This document shows positions 1 through 7,694 of a stretch of DNA of 64,000 bases, piece after piece. Origin of the DNA: Trichocoleus sp. FACHB-40 (lineage in GTDB: Bacteria; Cyanobacteriota; Cyanobacteriia; Cyanobacteriales; FACHB-T130); contig NZ_JACJPF010000043.1 of assembly GCF_014695915.1 (NCBI RefSeq), forward strand, positions 16,474-80,473, given 5' to 3'. Numbering within the stretch: position 1 is the stretch's first letter; each line of letters begins with the position of its first letter. A program made the translations under genes and the position numbers. Below the pieces are notes generated by a model. It worked only from the letters and a program-made list of their open reading frames with translations, did not search any database and had not been told where the DNA came from.

Positions 1-147
1 TTGCCAGGATGCTTGGAGACTCATGCCAAATAGAAATAGCAACACGGTGACTGTACTAACCGCCGCCCAGTTCATCCAACCGCCACGCCGCAAGCCCCGC
101 AAGGTTTCGCGCAGTAGGTAATCTAGTTTACTTAGGAATTTAAACAC
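1..147 (-). CDS. ftsX: Cell-division ABC transporter permease FtsX, N-terminal fragment
   Basis: The minus strand from 147 to the window edge encodes 49 residues that match the start of cyanobacterial FtsX: a basic cytoplasmic stretch containing LRGLRRGGWMNW, followed by the first membrane helix (TVTVLLFLFGMSL). FtsX is the inner-membrane partner of the FtsE ATPase and acts in septal peptidoglycan hydrolysis. I chose the GTG start at 145-147 because a strong GAGGAGG ribosome-binding site lies just upstream (minus strand, about 154-160) and the conserved region begins at once. The rest lies outside the window, so FtsE coupling cannot be judged. The identification rests on family recall of this conserved N-terminus. 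Confidence 0.8.
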   Translation of the reverse strand, partial: MFKFLSKLDYLLRETLRGLRRGGWMNWAAVSTVTVLLFLFGMSLQASWQ

Positions 148-295
148 AAATTTCCTCCTCAACCACAGCCATCATCAGAGAGTTTATAGCACGGTCGTTC
201 GATTCTTTGAAGAGTAGATTTTACAGTTGCATTAGATTCTACTCTCCCGAACCGCTCCCCATTGACTCTAATATGTTGTAGTATTTGTAGTATGT

Positions 296-360
296 ATGCA
301 TTCCTAAATGATTCGTGAAGGCGAGATACCGGACTTCTTTAAGAAGTCCGGTATCTGAAG
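296..360. repeat. Dispersed palindromic repeat, copy A
   Basis: A block starting GCATTCCTAAATGATTCGTG continues into a near-perfect hairpin: bases 324-339 pair with 341-356 around one loop base. The same block occurs in inverted orientation at 38966-39029, so it is a dispersed element rather than local sequence. It lies between the divergent ftsX and acetyltransferase genes. No T-run follows on either side, so I do not call it a terminator. Confidence 0.75.
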
Positions 361-385
361 CGGTGGCAATAATTATGGTGAAGTT

Positions 386-1261
386 ATGAATCAGTATCGC
401 TTTAAACGGTCATTCTCGGCTGACTCCAATTTAAGTAATAAGTTGTTTGACTTGGTTGAAGGCGTGTTTTCTGGATTGGGGGAATTAATAGAATGCGGCA
501 GAAAATTAGGCGCATCCTGGGAAGATGCTTCAACTCCGTTTATTCGTTTTCATGACGACATAGCTGTTACCCATGTAGGAGTGTTAGAAATTCCTATGCA
601 AATTATGGGACAAGCGGTGACGGTGGGGGGAGTACATGGAGTATGTACGCGGACGGAATTTCGCAGGCGCGGCTACTACCGCGAAGTGATGGAGGAGGTG
701 CTGGAATATTGCGATAAACGCTATGAAACGCTGGTATTGACAACGCCGAATGCGGAATTTTATACACCTTTTGGCTTTCTCAAACTAGAAGAATATGTGT
801 TTAAAATCAGATGGGATTCCCAGAATAGCAGGGATGGTTTTAGAATACTGAATTTTGATGATGCCAAAGATTTAAAATTGCTACACCGACTGTTAGAAAC
901 GCGGACACCTGTTTCTAATATTGTGGGAGTTGTGAAAGAAAAAGCCGTATTTTGCTTCAACGAAGGAAGTCGCCCTTTATACTATGCAGAAGATTTGGAT
1001 TTAATCGCTTGCATGGAGATAAAAGATACCCAACTTCACCTTTTTGATATAGTCGCAACGCAGATATGCCCGTTGAAAGAAATTATTGACAGAATACCCC
1101 AAACCATTGAAGAGGTGACGATATACTTTAGTCCTGAACTTTTGGATGCGGGAGATATGAGGGCATTTCTCCACCTATTTGATGAGACGGTGCTGATGGT
1201 GAGGGGTAAATTTGCAGCAGAGGGGGAAAAATTTATGCTACCGCGTTCGGCGCGTTGTTGA
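386..1261 (+). CDS. GNAT family N-acetyltransferase
   Basis: The 291-residue product has an N-terminal GNAT fold. The acetyl-CoA pyrophosphate-binding motif is visible at residues 88-106 (CTRTEFRRRGYYREV), followed by TTPNAEFYTPFGF at 119-131, typical of motif B. The C-terminal 130 residues look like a second substrate-recognition domain, as in Eis-type or other two-domain acetyltransferases, but I do not recognise it specifically. The substrate cannot be predicted. The start at 386 is the first in-frame ATG and its ribosome-binding site is weak. It lies alone between a divergent ftsX and def, and the 120-bp gap to def argues against tight coupling. Confidence 0.8.
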   Translation: MNQYRFKRSFSADSNLSNKLFDLVEGVFSGLGELIECGRKLGASWEDASTPFIRFHDDIAVTHVGVLEIPMQIMGQAVTVGGVHGVCTRTEFRRRGYYREVMEEVLEYCDKRYETLVLTTPNAEFYTPFGFLKLEEYVFKIRWDSQNSRDGFRILNFDDAKDLKLLHRLLETRTPVSNIVGVVKEKAVFCFNEGSRPLYYAEDLDLIACMEIKDTQLHLFDIVATQICPLKEIIDRIPQTIEEVTIYFSPELLDAGDMRAFLHLFDETVLMVRGKFAAEGEKFMLPRSARC

Positions 1262-1382
1262 TGAAATTAGATGTTGGTGACGAGAGTAAGGGAGTTACGT
1301 AGGAAGGGAGCTAACAACTGAGAACTGTTAAGATATAAGAAAATCGCAATTAAAATTTAGCTGTCTTGCGAGTCACAATACT

Positions 1383-1961
1383 ATGACCATGACGAGTGAA
1401 GTTGCCGTCGAAAAGAAAAAGTTAGAAAAACCGCCTTTAGAGATTCACTATATGGGCGATCGCGTCCTGCGTCACCCTGCCAAACGTATTGCCAAGGTAG
1501 ACAACGAAATTCGGCAACTCGTGCGAGAAATGCTACAAACCATGTACAGCGCAGATGGCATCGGTTTGGCAGCCCCTCAAGTGGCAGTGCATAAACAGCT
1601 GATTGTCATTGACACCGAACCGGATAACGCCGCTAATCAGCCTTTAGTGTTGATTAACCCAACTATCAAGAAATTCGGGCGCGACTTGTGTATGTTTCAA
1701 GAAGGCTGTCTTTCTATTCCTGGTGTTTATATCGACGTGAAGCGCCCGGAAATGGTTGAAGTCACTTACAAAGACGAACAGGGCCGTCCGCGTAGTATGA
1801 AGGCAACTGGACTGCTTTCCCGCGCCATTCAGCACGAGATGGATCACCTCAATGGGGTGCTGTTTGTTGACCGCGTAGAGAATGCTTTGGTGTTGAATGA
1901 AGAGTTGAAAAAGCACGGCTTCTCGGCTCAAGCTGTCAATCCCGCACCCAAGGGATGGTAG
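1383..1961 (+). CDS. def: Peptide deformylase
   Basis: This cytoplasmic metalloenzyme removes the formyl group from the N-terminal methionine of nascent proteins. All three signature motifs are intact: GIGLAAPQ at residues 59-66, EGCLS at 107-111 (metal ligand Cys109) and HEMDH at 151-155 (two His ligands and the catalytic Glu). The length of 192 residues is normal for the bacterial type. The N-terminal 18 residues are basic and poorly conserved, so a later start is possible, but ATG 1383 (or 1389) is the natural choice. A 65-codon membrane-protein gene follows after 9 bp and is probably co-transcribed. Confidence 0.96.
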   Translation: MTMTSEVAVEKKKLEKPPLEIHYMGDRVLRHPAKRIAKVDNEIRQLVREMLQTMYSADGIGLAAPQVAVHKQLIVIDTEPDNAANQPLVLINPTIKKFGRDLCMFQEGCLSIPGVYIDVKRPEMVEVTYKDEQGRPRSMKATGLLSRAIQHEMDHLNGVLFVDRVENALVLNEELKKHGFSAQAVNPAPKGW

Positions 1962-1970
1962 TATTCCGTC

Positions 1971-2168
1971 ATGATGACTCCGAAAAGTGGTGTATTTTTG
2001 CTTGGTTCGTGCGTAGCAGGGATAGCAGCTGTTGGTTCCGTCTTTGAACTTGCTTCTGGAGACCCCCGGCTGGGTAGTCTGACTACGGGAATTATTCTGG
2101 CAGCCAGCATTCCCTTAGTGGGATTTCTATTCTATGCCGCCGTGCGAGATGCAAACCAAAACTCATGA
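1971..2168 (+). CDS. Small two-helix membrane protein, unknown function
   Basis: This 65-residue protein has two hydrophobic segments: about residues 7-27 (GVFLLGSCVAGIAAVGSVFE) and 37-57 (LTTGIILAASIPLVGFLFYA). They are joined by a short GDPRLGS loop and followed by a polar tail. It starts 9 bp after def and is followed immediately by a strong terminator, so it is most likely the last gene of a def transcript. I do not recognise the family. Its position and clean helix pattern support a real gene. Confidence 0.6.
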   Translation: MMTPKSGVFLLGSCVAGIAAVGSVFELASGDPRLGSLTTGIILAASIPLVGFLFYAAVRDANQNS

Positions 2169-2211
2169 AAAGGTGTGGAGATGTTGTATCCAGCGTCTCC
2201 ACACCTTTTTA
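2168..2211 (+). terminator. Rho-independent terminator of the def transcript
   Basis: A 13-bp stem (AAAGGTGTGGAGA at 2169-2181 with TCTCCACACCTTT at 2196-2208) is followed by a T-rich tail. It begins at the stop codon of the small membrane protein gene. Confidence 0.9.
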
Positions 2212-2315
2212 TCGTTAGCCGCAATAGTCGCCCTGTAATTTTTGCCACAACCCTACTCGATAATCAGCGGTAATTGCTAAGCTAATCGCTAACGCTTTCT
2301 CCCAATCTCTAAAAA

Positions 2316-3722
2316 ATGACTGGTCAGAGTTACGCAAATGGGTTTCTCCGGCTACTGTCCAGCGGTGCCACTACTACGCCTTTGCCGCCTTACGCGCTAC
2401 CTGGAAATCGGGAAGTAACGATAGGGCGCGAACCAAGTTGTCAAATTGTCTTAGATTCCAGCCAGCACGGTATTGTATCCCGTCGGCACGCCACTATTCG
2501 TCCTCTCTCGCAGTCGGGAGGCGCATCAGTAGGGTGGGAAATATGCGACATGAATAGTGCCAATGGCACCTATGTAAATGGGAGACGGTTGCAGGGATGG
2601 CAAAAATTGCTGTCAGGCGATCGCATTATGTTAGGGCAAAACGGTGCCGAATTCATGTTTGAGTACCAAGTTGCCTCCGTCAAAACTCAACTGTCCTCGC
2701 CACCAGTAACGCCGCCGCCGCAACTTCAGACCAAGGCAGTAATTGCGTCAGTAACGCCACCGCCACCTCAGCCAGAGGGGGTAACTTTTACCCAGTTATT
2801 TCCCATCCTTTCCACAGGAAGAGATTTAACTAAAAAAGCTTACTTGGTACCAGGCATTCTCACAGTCGCATTTGTAATCTTGCTGTTCGCCGCCGTAGGG
2901 ACACCAATAGTATTTAATCTGGTGCTGGCATCTTATCTGGCTGGGGCGGCTTATTATTTTGTCTACCAACTTTGCGGCAAACATAAGCCGTGGTGGGTGC
3001 TACTGTTTTCAGCTTCAACTACCGCCTTAATTCTCGTCAGTCCGCTGTTACTAGGATTTATCTATGTTTTTCGCGTTATCCTGCCTGGGGACGTGGATAC
3101 AATACTTAGGGGTGCCGAACAGGTAAGCTTTAGGGAATTTCCCAGTTTACTTGTGCGAATGTTTTTCGGCGCTGGGTTGATGGAAGAATTGCTGAAGGCG
3201 TTGCCAGTCCTGGCATTGTATTTAATTGGACGCAGGCTTCCTTCTAAGAAGTGGCGCGATCGCATCGGAGTTTGGGAACCCCTGGATGGTATTCTGCTAG
3301 GAACGGCTTCCGCAGTCGGCTTCACCCTGTTGGAAACCCTGGGACAGTACGTTCCCAATATTATTCAAAACATCACGCTGCAAGCTGGGGAAGGGGCGGG
3401 AGAATTGGTAGGATTGCAACTTCTAATTCCCCGTATTTTAGGCTCAGTGGCAGGACACATGGCTTATAGTGGCTATTTTGGGTATTTCATTGGATTAAGT
3501 GCGCTCAAACCTAGTAAGCGTTGGACAATTCTAGTAGTAGGCTATTTCACCGCATCTGGACTCCATGCCCTCTGGAACGCCACAGGATCTGTCAGCGGTT
3601 TACTGTTAGCAGTCGTAGGAGTGCTATCCTATGCCTTTTTGACCGCGGCAATTCTCAAGGCGCGTGCTTTGTCTCCAACACGAAATTCAAACTTTGCTAC
3701 CCGGTTTGGTACCTTACCGTAG
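2316..3722 (+). CDS. FHA domain fused to PrsW-family intramembrane protease
   Basis: The N-terminal part (residues 30-118) is an FHA phosphothreonine-reading domain with GR at 37-38, SRRH at 55-58 and NGTYVNG at 83-89. A proline-rich linker (125-155) leads into a polytopic membrane domain. That domain has the PrsW signature: EELLK at 290-294, GFTLLE ending at Glu340, His381 in GHMAYSGYFGY, and His417 in GLHALWN. PrsW proteins are membrane-embedded putative metalloproteases; the type member cleaves the anti-sigma factor RsiW. The fusion suggests proteolysis or docking controlled by Ser/Thr phosphorylation, which is inference. The gene ends overlap by 9 bp with the convergent hydrolase gene. 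Confidence 0.85.
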   Translation: MTGQSYANGFLRLLSSGATTTPLPPYALPGNREVTIGREPSCQIVLDSSQHGIVSRRHATIRPLSQSGGASVGWEICDMNSANGTYVNGRRLQGWQKLLSGDRIMLGQNGAEFMFEYQVASVKTQLSSPPVTPPPQLQTKAVIASVTPPPPQPEGVTFTQLFPILSTGRDLTKKAYLVPGILTVAFVILLFAAVGTPIVFNLVLASYLAGAAYYFVYQLCGKHKPWWVLLFSASTTALILVSPLLLGFIYVFRVILPGDVDTILRGAEQVSFREFPSLLVRMFFGAGLMEELLKALPVLALYLIGRRLPSKKWRDRIGVWEPLDGILLGTASAVGFTLLETLGQYVPNIIQNITLQAGEGAGELVGLQLLIPRILGSVAGHMAYSGYFGYFIGLSALKPSKRWTILVVGYFTASGLHALWNATGSVSGLLLAVVGVLSYAFLTAAILKARALSPTRNSNFATRFGTLP

Positions 3723-4775
3723 CTTAAAAAACTCTAAAATTCGATTCCACGCCCACCAAGGATCAGGATCTTTTGCTTGATGCTGACATTCTCGACTGCT
3801 GATATAGCCGACATGACCACCGTATTGAGTTAGCACTAAGTGGATGTTAGGATTGCGATCGCTTTCCTTCTTCAAATCTGCCACAATTGACGGATCGAAC
3901 ATTGGATCATCGGCAGCATATAAAATCAAAGTTGGTTTTTGTAGGTGAGGCAATATGTGTAATGCACTGCTAGCGTCATAATAGGCCTCCACCGAGGGAA
4001 AGCCCAAGCGTCCGATTACCAGTTCGTTATCAAAACCCCAAATACTATTAGCCCGTTCTATTGCTGCGGGGTCTATTGCCCCAGGATGAGCATCATACAT
4101 CCGAATCGCCAGTTTTTTCAATTCTCGTGCGATCGCTTGTTCTAAATATCTGCCCAAGGGATCTTTCACTAAATAAGACAGCGAACGGTTAGAATCCAAA
4201 CTCGGACAAATAACTGCCGCGCCCCCAATTTCCTCTTCCTGCAACCCTAAATCCTGACCTTCCTTAGTTAACTCCTGTGCAGCTTTTACCGCCCACAGTG
4301 CCAGTTGTCCCCCTAAAGAATATCCCGTAAACCAAAACGGTGCCGGACAACCCATTCCCTTCGCCGTCGCCGCAATACGGACAAAATCTTCCCCCTCGTA
4401 CAAACCATCAGAAGTCAAGGTAGGAGACAACTCTGCTGTTTTGCCGTGCGCCCTCCAGTCAAAAAGTACCACTGCATAACCTTGGGCAAATGCTTTGCGT
4501 CCCAGCAGTCTTAGAAACCACTGGTTATCCAAACTGCCCGTAATGCCATAAGTGCCAACAATTGTACTGTGCGCCTTTTCTGGAATCGCCACCCAGCCAA
4601 AAATTGGCACGTTACCCGCACCTGTAAAAACTGTTTCTCGATAAGGTGGTTCCGGGTCTACAGTAGTCTTTTCCCATTCCTTACCTGCCTGCAAAGCAGT
4701 GTAGAGAGTCATCGATAGACCATTTCTTAGCAGCCAAGGCGGAGTGTAGGGAGGATTCTGCATGAATAAGCGCAT
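3714..4775 (-). CDS. YheT-like alpha/beta hydrolase
   Basis: This 353-residue protein resembles the YheT/EMB8 group of alpha/beta hydrolases. The N-terminus (PPYTPPWLLRNGL) is typical of that group. The nucleophile elbow is GYSLGG with Ser153, and the acid and histidine of the triad are likely Asp290 (AADDPMFD) and His321 (GGHVGYIS). The substrate is unknown; esterase or lipase-like activity is assumed for the family. It is convergent with the FHA-PrsW gene, with a 9-bp overlap of the 3' ends. No operon partner is evident, since the next minus-strand gene upstream starts 680 bp away. Confidence 0.85.
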   Translation of the reverse strand: MRLFMQNPPYTPPWLLRNGLSMTLYTALQAGKEWEKTTVDPEPPYRETVFTGAGNVPIFGWVAIPEKAHSTIVGTYGITGSLDNQWFLRLLGRKAFAQGYAVVLFDWRAHGKTAELSPTLTSDGLYEGEDFVRIAATAKGMGCPAPFWFTGYSLGGQLALWAVKAAQELTKEGQDLGLQEEEIGGAAVICPSLDSNRSLSYLVKDPLGRYLEQAIARELKKLAIRMYDAHPGAIDPAAIERANSIWGFDNELVIGRLGFPSVEAYYDASSALHILPHLQKPTLILYAADDPMFDPSIVADLKKESDRNPNIHLVLTQYGGHVGYISSRECQHQAKDPDPWWAWNRILEFFKLR

Positions 4776-4843
4776 TTAAAGCCGATTGTTGCCAGCATTG
4801 CTTAATACATTTTAACAAAGCAATATTTATTTATTTGGATTTT

Positions 4844-5455
4844 CTACTGCTGAAAAAATTGTTGCATAAACAGACTAAACGCTTGCCAAAACGTGCCTGC
4901 AATGAATACAAAGAACAAAGTAATCGCCCCAGTTAACCCATAGCTGACGCACATCAAAAAACCATCAGCTTCCAAAGTGGCAACGACAAACAACAAAATG
5001 CCAACTGCGGGAATCGGATTAGTCAACGGGATGGGTGACATCAACAACACCGTCAGCCAAGCAATACACACTCCATTCAATCGCCACGCTTGGGGATTCT
5101 CTGCCACCCTACGAAAACGGGGACGAGTCAATTTTTCTAGCACACCTGTGACTCGTTGCAGGTTTTTCAACAGTTGCAGAATAAACCAGCGAGGAAATTT
5201 GAACTGACGAATCCGTTTCGGTAGCCAAGGAGAACGCCATCCAAAAGCCATCTGTAGCGCTAAAAGTAAGCTACCGCTACCTAAAACTACGGTAAATCCA
5301 GGCGGCATTGGAAACAGAAACGGCAGAGTGAGTAAGCCGATAACCAGGCTAAACCCTCGTTCAGAGGTTTCTGCCAGAATGTCTGCTAGGGTTAGCGGCT
5401 GATTGGCTAACCTCTCAAGCAGAGACTTAATATCTTGAGAAAATCTCAGGCGCAT
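4844..5455 (-). CDS. ExoD-like exopolysaccharide synthesis protein
   Basis: The 203-residue membrane protein fits the ExoD family. A polar N-terminus (SLLERLANQPLTLADIL) leads into ERGFSLVIGLLTLPFLFP and a PMPPGFTVVLGSG segment, both characteristic, and then several further hydrophobic helices. ExoD was described in rhizobia as needed for exopolysaccharide production and alkaline tolerance, but its biochemical role is not established. The start ATG is at 5455. It is 68 bp downstream of nothing on its strand except the degenerate sequence at 5462-5668, so it is probably transcribed alone. Confidence 0.8.
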   Translation of the reverse strand: MRLRFSQDIKSLLERLANQPLTLADILAETSERGFSLVIGLLTLPFLFPMPPGFTVVLGSGSLLLALQMAFGWRSPWLPKRIRQFKFPRWFILQLLKNLQRVTGVLEKLTRPRFRRVAENPQAWRLNGVCIAWLTVLLMSPIPLTNPIPAVGILLFVVATLEADGFLMCVSYGLTGAITLFFVFIAGTFWQAFSLFMQQFFQQ

Positions 5456-5461
5456 TGGGTG

Positions 5462-5668
5462 TTAGGTATTGGGTGTTGGGTGCCTACTGCGGTTGTCTTG
5501 TACCAGCCGATAAATAGTTTTATCCCATTCAGTCCAAACAAACATCAAAGCACTCAAGCAGATGCCAGTAGCAATTTCAAATTTTAGATACGGCGGTTAG
5601 CCTTGTCTGTAGCCGGTATCCAAGAAATCTCGCAGCAGTGCCAGGTACATTATTTTCAGTTTTAACAT
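5462..5668 (-). pseudogene. Possible decayed small gene with an in-frame stop
   Basis: Reading the minus strand from ATG 5668 gives 23 codons, a TAA, then a protein-like stretch without frame change (KFEIATGICLSALMFVWTEW followed by DKTIYRLVQDN) ending at 5462. The second half looks like a membrane helix plus amphipathic tail, which suggests a small gene killed by one nonsense change. The end runs into a TTGGGTG short repeat. It could equally be chance; I do not recognise the family. The remaining intergenic part (5669-5894) holds GGGGCTAGGGACTGGGG-type short repeats and no gene. Confidence 0.25.
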
Positions 5669-5894
5669 AGTAGTCAAGGTAACAGATCCCACTAAGTAGG
5701 GATTTATGGTGGGGGCTGGGGCTAGGGACTGGGGGCTAGGAAATAAAGTTCACTTAAAGCGAAAAATCCTCCAGCTTTGTAGGTTGAGGCGTATGGCGTT
5801 AGTCATCCGGCGTTTTTACAAACATTGGGATGCTCCCGAATGCAACTGTTTCCTCTTCCCAGTCCTCAGTCCCCAGCCTGCCTTATTCCGTATG

Positions 5895-6365
5895 CTATTT
5901 GGCGTTCATGTAACGAATAATCCAATAACTAATTGAAAGAGATAATAGGGCAATTCCCAACCCAATTATGTCAACCCCTGATGTTTTTTCCAAATCTAGA
6001 ATAATAATTTTTCGAGCAACGGCGATTATAGAAGTAACAATAACTAACTCAACTTGAATAACGTGCTTTTTTAGATATGCAGTGATATTCTCTAAAATTT
6101 CAAGAGCAATTAAAACGTTCAAAAATAATCCGAATATTTTGAACAATGTTTTAGTAAAAGGCTCATCTGGTTGACCAATCAGCATTTGTACCAAAGAAAG
6201 GCCTAAATTCCAAATTGCCACTAGGATAACTAAGATCATAGCAACTGAAAGAACCTTGGAAACTATGCCTTCTATATTTTCCAGCCCATGCAGAAAGTTT
6301 TCATCTTTGGAAGCGGCTCTGATTTGTTTTGTTAACTTTTTGCCTATCCGCATTTTTATAGACAC
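5895..6365 (-). CDS. Phosphate-starvation-inducible PsiE-family protein
   Basis: The 156-residue protein has about four membrane helices and the PsiE-type core EILENITAYLKKHVIQVE followed by VIVTSIIAVARKIIILD, which is highly characteristic of the family. E. coli psiE is induced by phosphate starvation; the molecular function is unknown. The N-terminal 30 residues are basic and cytoplasmic. It is separated from nrtD by a strong inverted repeat, so it is unlikely to belong to the nitrate operon. No Pho box was evident to me by eye. Confidence 0.85.
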   Translation of the reverse strand: MSIKMRIGKKLTKQIRAASKDENFLHGLENIEGIVSKVLSVAMILVILVAIWNLGLSLVQMLIGQPDEPFTKTLFKIFGLFLNVLIALEILENITAYLKKHVIQVELVIVTSIIAVARKIIILDLEKTSGVDIIGLGIALLSLSISYWIIRYMNAK

Positions 6366-6415
6366 ACCATTGAGATTGTTTTAAAAGCGTTAGTATTTTT
6401 TATAATTAACGCGCT

Positions 6416-6462
6416 AAAAGGCAAAAGGAAAAAAAGGGCGCTATTTTTCCTTTTGCCTTTTG
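6416..6462 (-). terminator. Terminator at the end of the nrt operon
   Basis: An 18-bp inverted repeat of AAAAGGCAAAAGGAAAAA with its complement lies directly after the nrtD stop codon (6465-6467), with T-rich flanks when read on the minus strand. A related AAAGGCAAGA hairpin lies at about 7643-7692, just after nrtC. Confidence 0.75.
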
Positions 6463-6464
6463 CT

Positions 6465-7325
6465 TTATTCGTCGTCGTGGGCGAAGCGATTGTAGAGAAA
6501 ATCTAGAGCGTGATTCCGCAGCTTATAGTATTGTGGATCTTCCATAATGCGAGCGCGATCGCGCGGACGCGGAAAAGGAATTTCCAGCACTTCGCCAATT
6601 TTAGCATGAGGCCCATTCGTCATCATCACCAATCGATCTGCTAGAAATAGAGCCTCATCAATATCGTGAGTGATCATCAAAACCGTCGCCCGGTTGTCGT
6701 TCCAAATTTTCAGCAGTTCTTCCTGTAATTCTTCCTTGGTAATTGCATCCAACGCTCCAAAAGGCTCATCTAGAATTAAGACTTGGGGACGAATCGCCAA
6801 AGCACGGGCAATACTTACTCGCTGTTTCATCCCGCCGGATAGTTGGGGCGGCTTTTTGTCAGCAGCTTCTGTGAGTCCCACCATCGCTAGATGATCTTTT
6901 ACAATCGCCCTTTTTTCAGCTTCCGGCTTATTAGGATAAACTGCGTTAACCGCCAGGTAGATGTTTTCAAACGCAGTCCGCCAAGGCAACAAAGCGTAAT
7001 TCTGGAATACTACCATGCGGTCTGGCCCCGGCTGAGTGATGCGCTTAGAGCCAACCCGCACCTCGCCGCTGCTGGGCGTATTGAAACCCGACACCATATT
7101 CAACAGTGTCGATTTACCACAGCCAGAGTGACCGATGAGGCAGATAAACTCGCCTTGCTGTACGGTGAGATTCACGTCTTCCAATACCGTGTAAGGGCCT
7201 TTTGGCGTTGGATAAACTTTGGAGACGTTCTCAATCACCAAAAACGGTGAACTAGGGGACTTTTGAGTTTTGAGTTTTGAGCTTTGAGTTAAAGAAGTTG
7301 AGGTTTGAAAGTTGAAGGCTTGCAT
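6465..7325 (-). CDS. nrtD: Nitrate/nitrite ABC transporter ATPase NrtD
   Basis: This is the stand-alone ATPase of the high-affinity nitrate/nitrite importer NrtABCD. Walker A is GHSGCGKST at 65-73, Q-loop Gln108, the ABC signature LSGGMKQ at 162-168 and Walker B LILDEP at 183-188. The length of 286 residues is usual. The first 27 residues (rich in Ser, Thr and Lys) are encoded by AACTCAAAAC-type repeat DNA and are probably not conserved, so the true start may lie closer to residue 28, although no other ATG is available. It is the last gene of nrtA-B-C-D. A 369-bp gap filled with palindromes separates it from nrtC, so its expression may depend on read-through. Confidence 0.95.
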   Translation of the reverse strand: MQAFNFQTSTSLTQSSKLKTQKSPSSPFLVIENVSKVYPTPKGPYTVLEDVNLTVQQGEFICLIGHSGCGKSTLLNMVSGFNTPSSGEVRVGSKRITQPGPDRMVVFQNYALLPWRTAFENIYLAVNAVYPNKPEAEKRAIVKDHLAMVGLTEAADKKPPQLSGGMKQRVSIARALAIRPQVLILDEPFGALDAITKEELQEELLKIWNDNRATVLMITHDIDEALFLADRLVMMTNGPHAKIGEVLEIPFPRPRDRARIMEDPQYYKLRNHALDFLYNRFAHDDE

Positions 7326-7504
7326 GGCTGTTGAAGAGTTAGGAGTAGGGTGGGATTGTTTCGCTTACTTACTCAGCTTGTAAGCTTAAATTACCAGATA
7401 ACGAACCGCTTCAGATACACAAGACCTCTTGCCTAAATGCCTTGAACTAAAGTCCTCACAAAGCGAGAAGCAAGCTACAGGCTTAAAGCTAAAATCCGTT
7501 AAAA

Positions 7505-7556
7505 CGGGCTGAAAATGTCTGCCAGTTAGCTAAAGCTAACTTTGGCGTTCAGCCCG
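7505..7556. repeat. Nested hairpin element between nrtC and nrtD
   Basis: CGGGCTGAA (7505-7513) pairs with TTCAGCCCG (7548-7556). Inside it GCCAGTTAGC pairs imperfectly with GCTAACTTTGGC around TAAA. The whole gap 7326-7694 has no gene; it holds this element, AGGCTTAAAGC-like repeats and a terminator-like AAAGGCAAGA hairpin near 7643-7692. The long structured gap could uncouple nrtD from nrtABC. Confidence 0.7.
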
Positions 7557-7694
7557 AAATAAATTTCAGGGCTGACTTTTGCCAGAGGTCTAGAAAACGC
7601 AGAGGAGAGATAGCTTTAAGAGAAGCATTTGAGAGAATCAGTAAAAGGCAAGAGTAAAAACAGGAAATTCTTTCTTCTTGCCTTTTGCCTTTCT

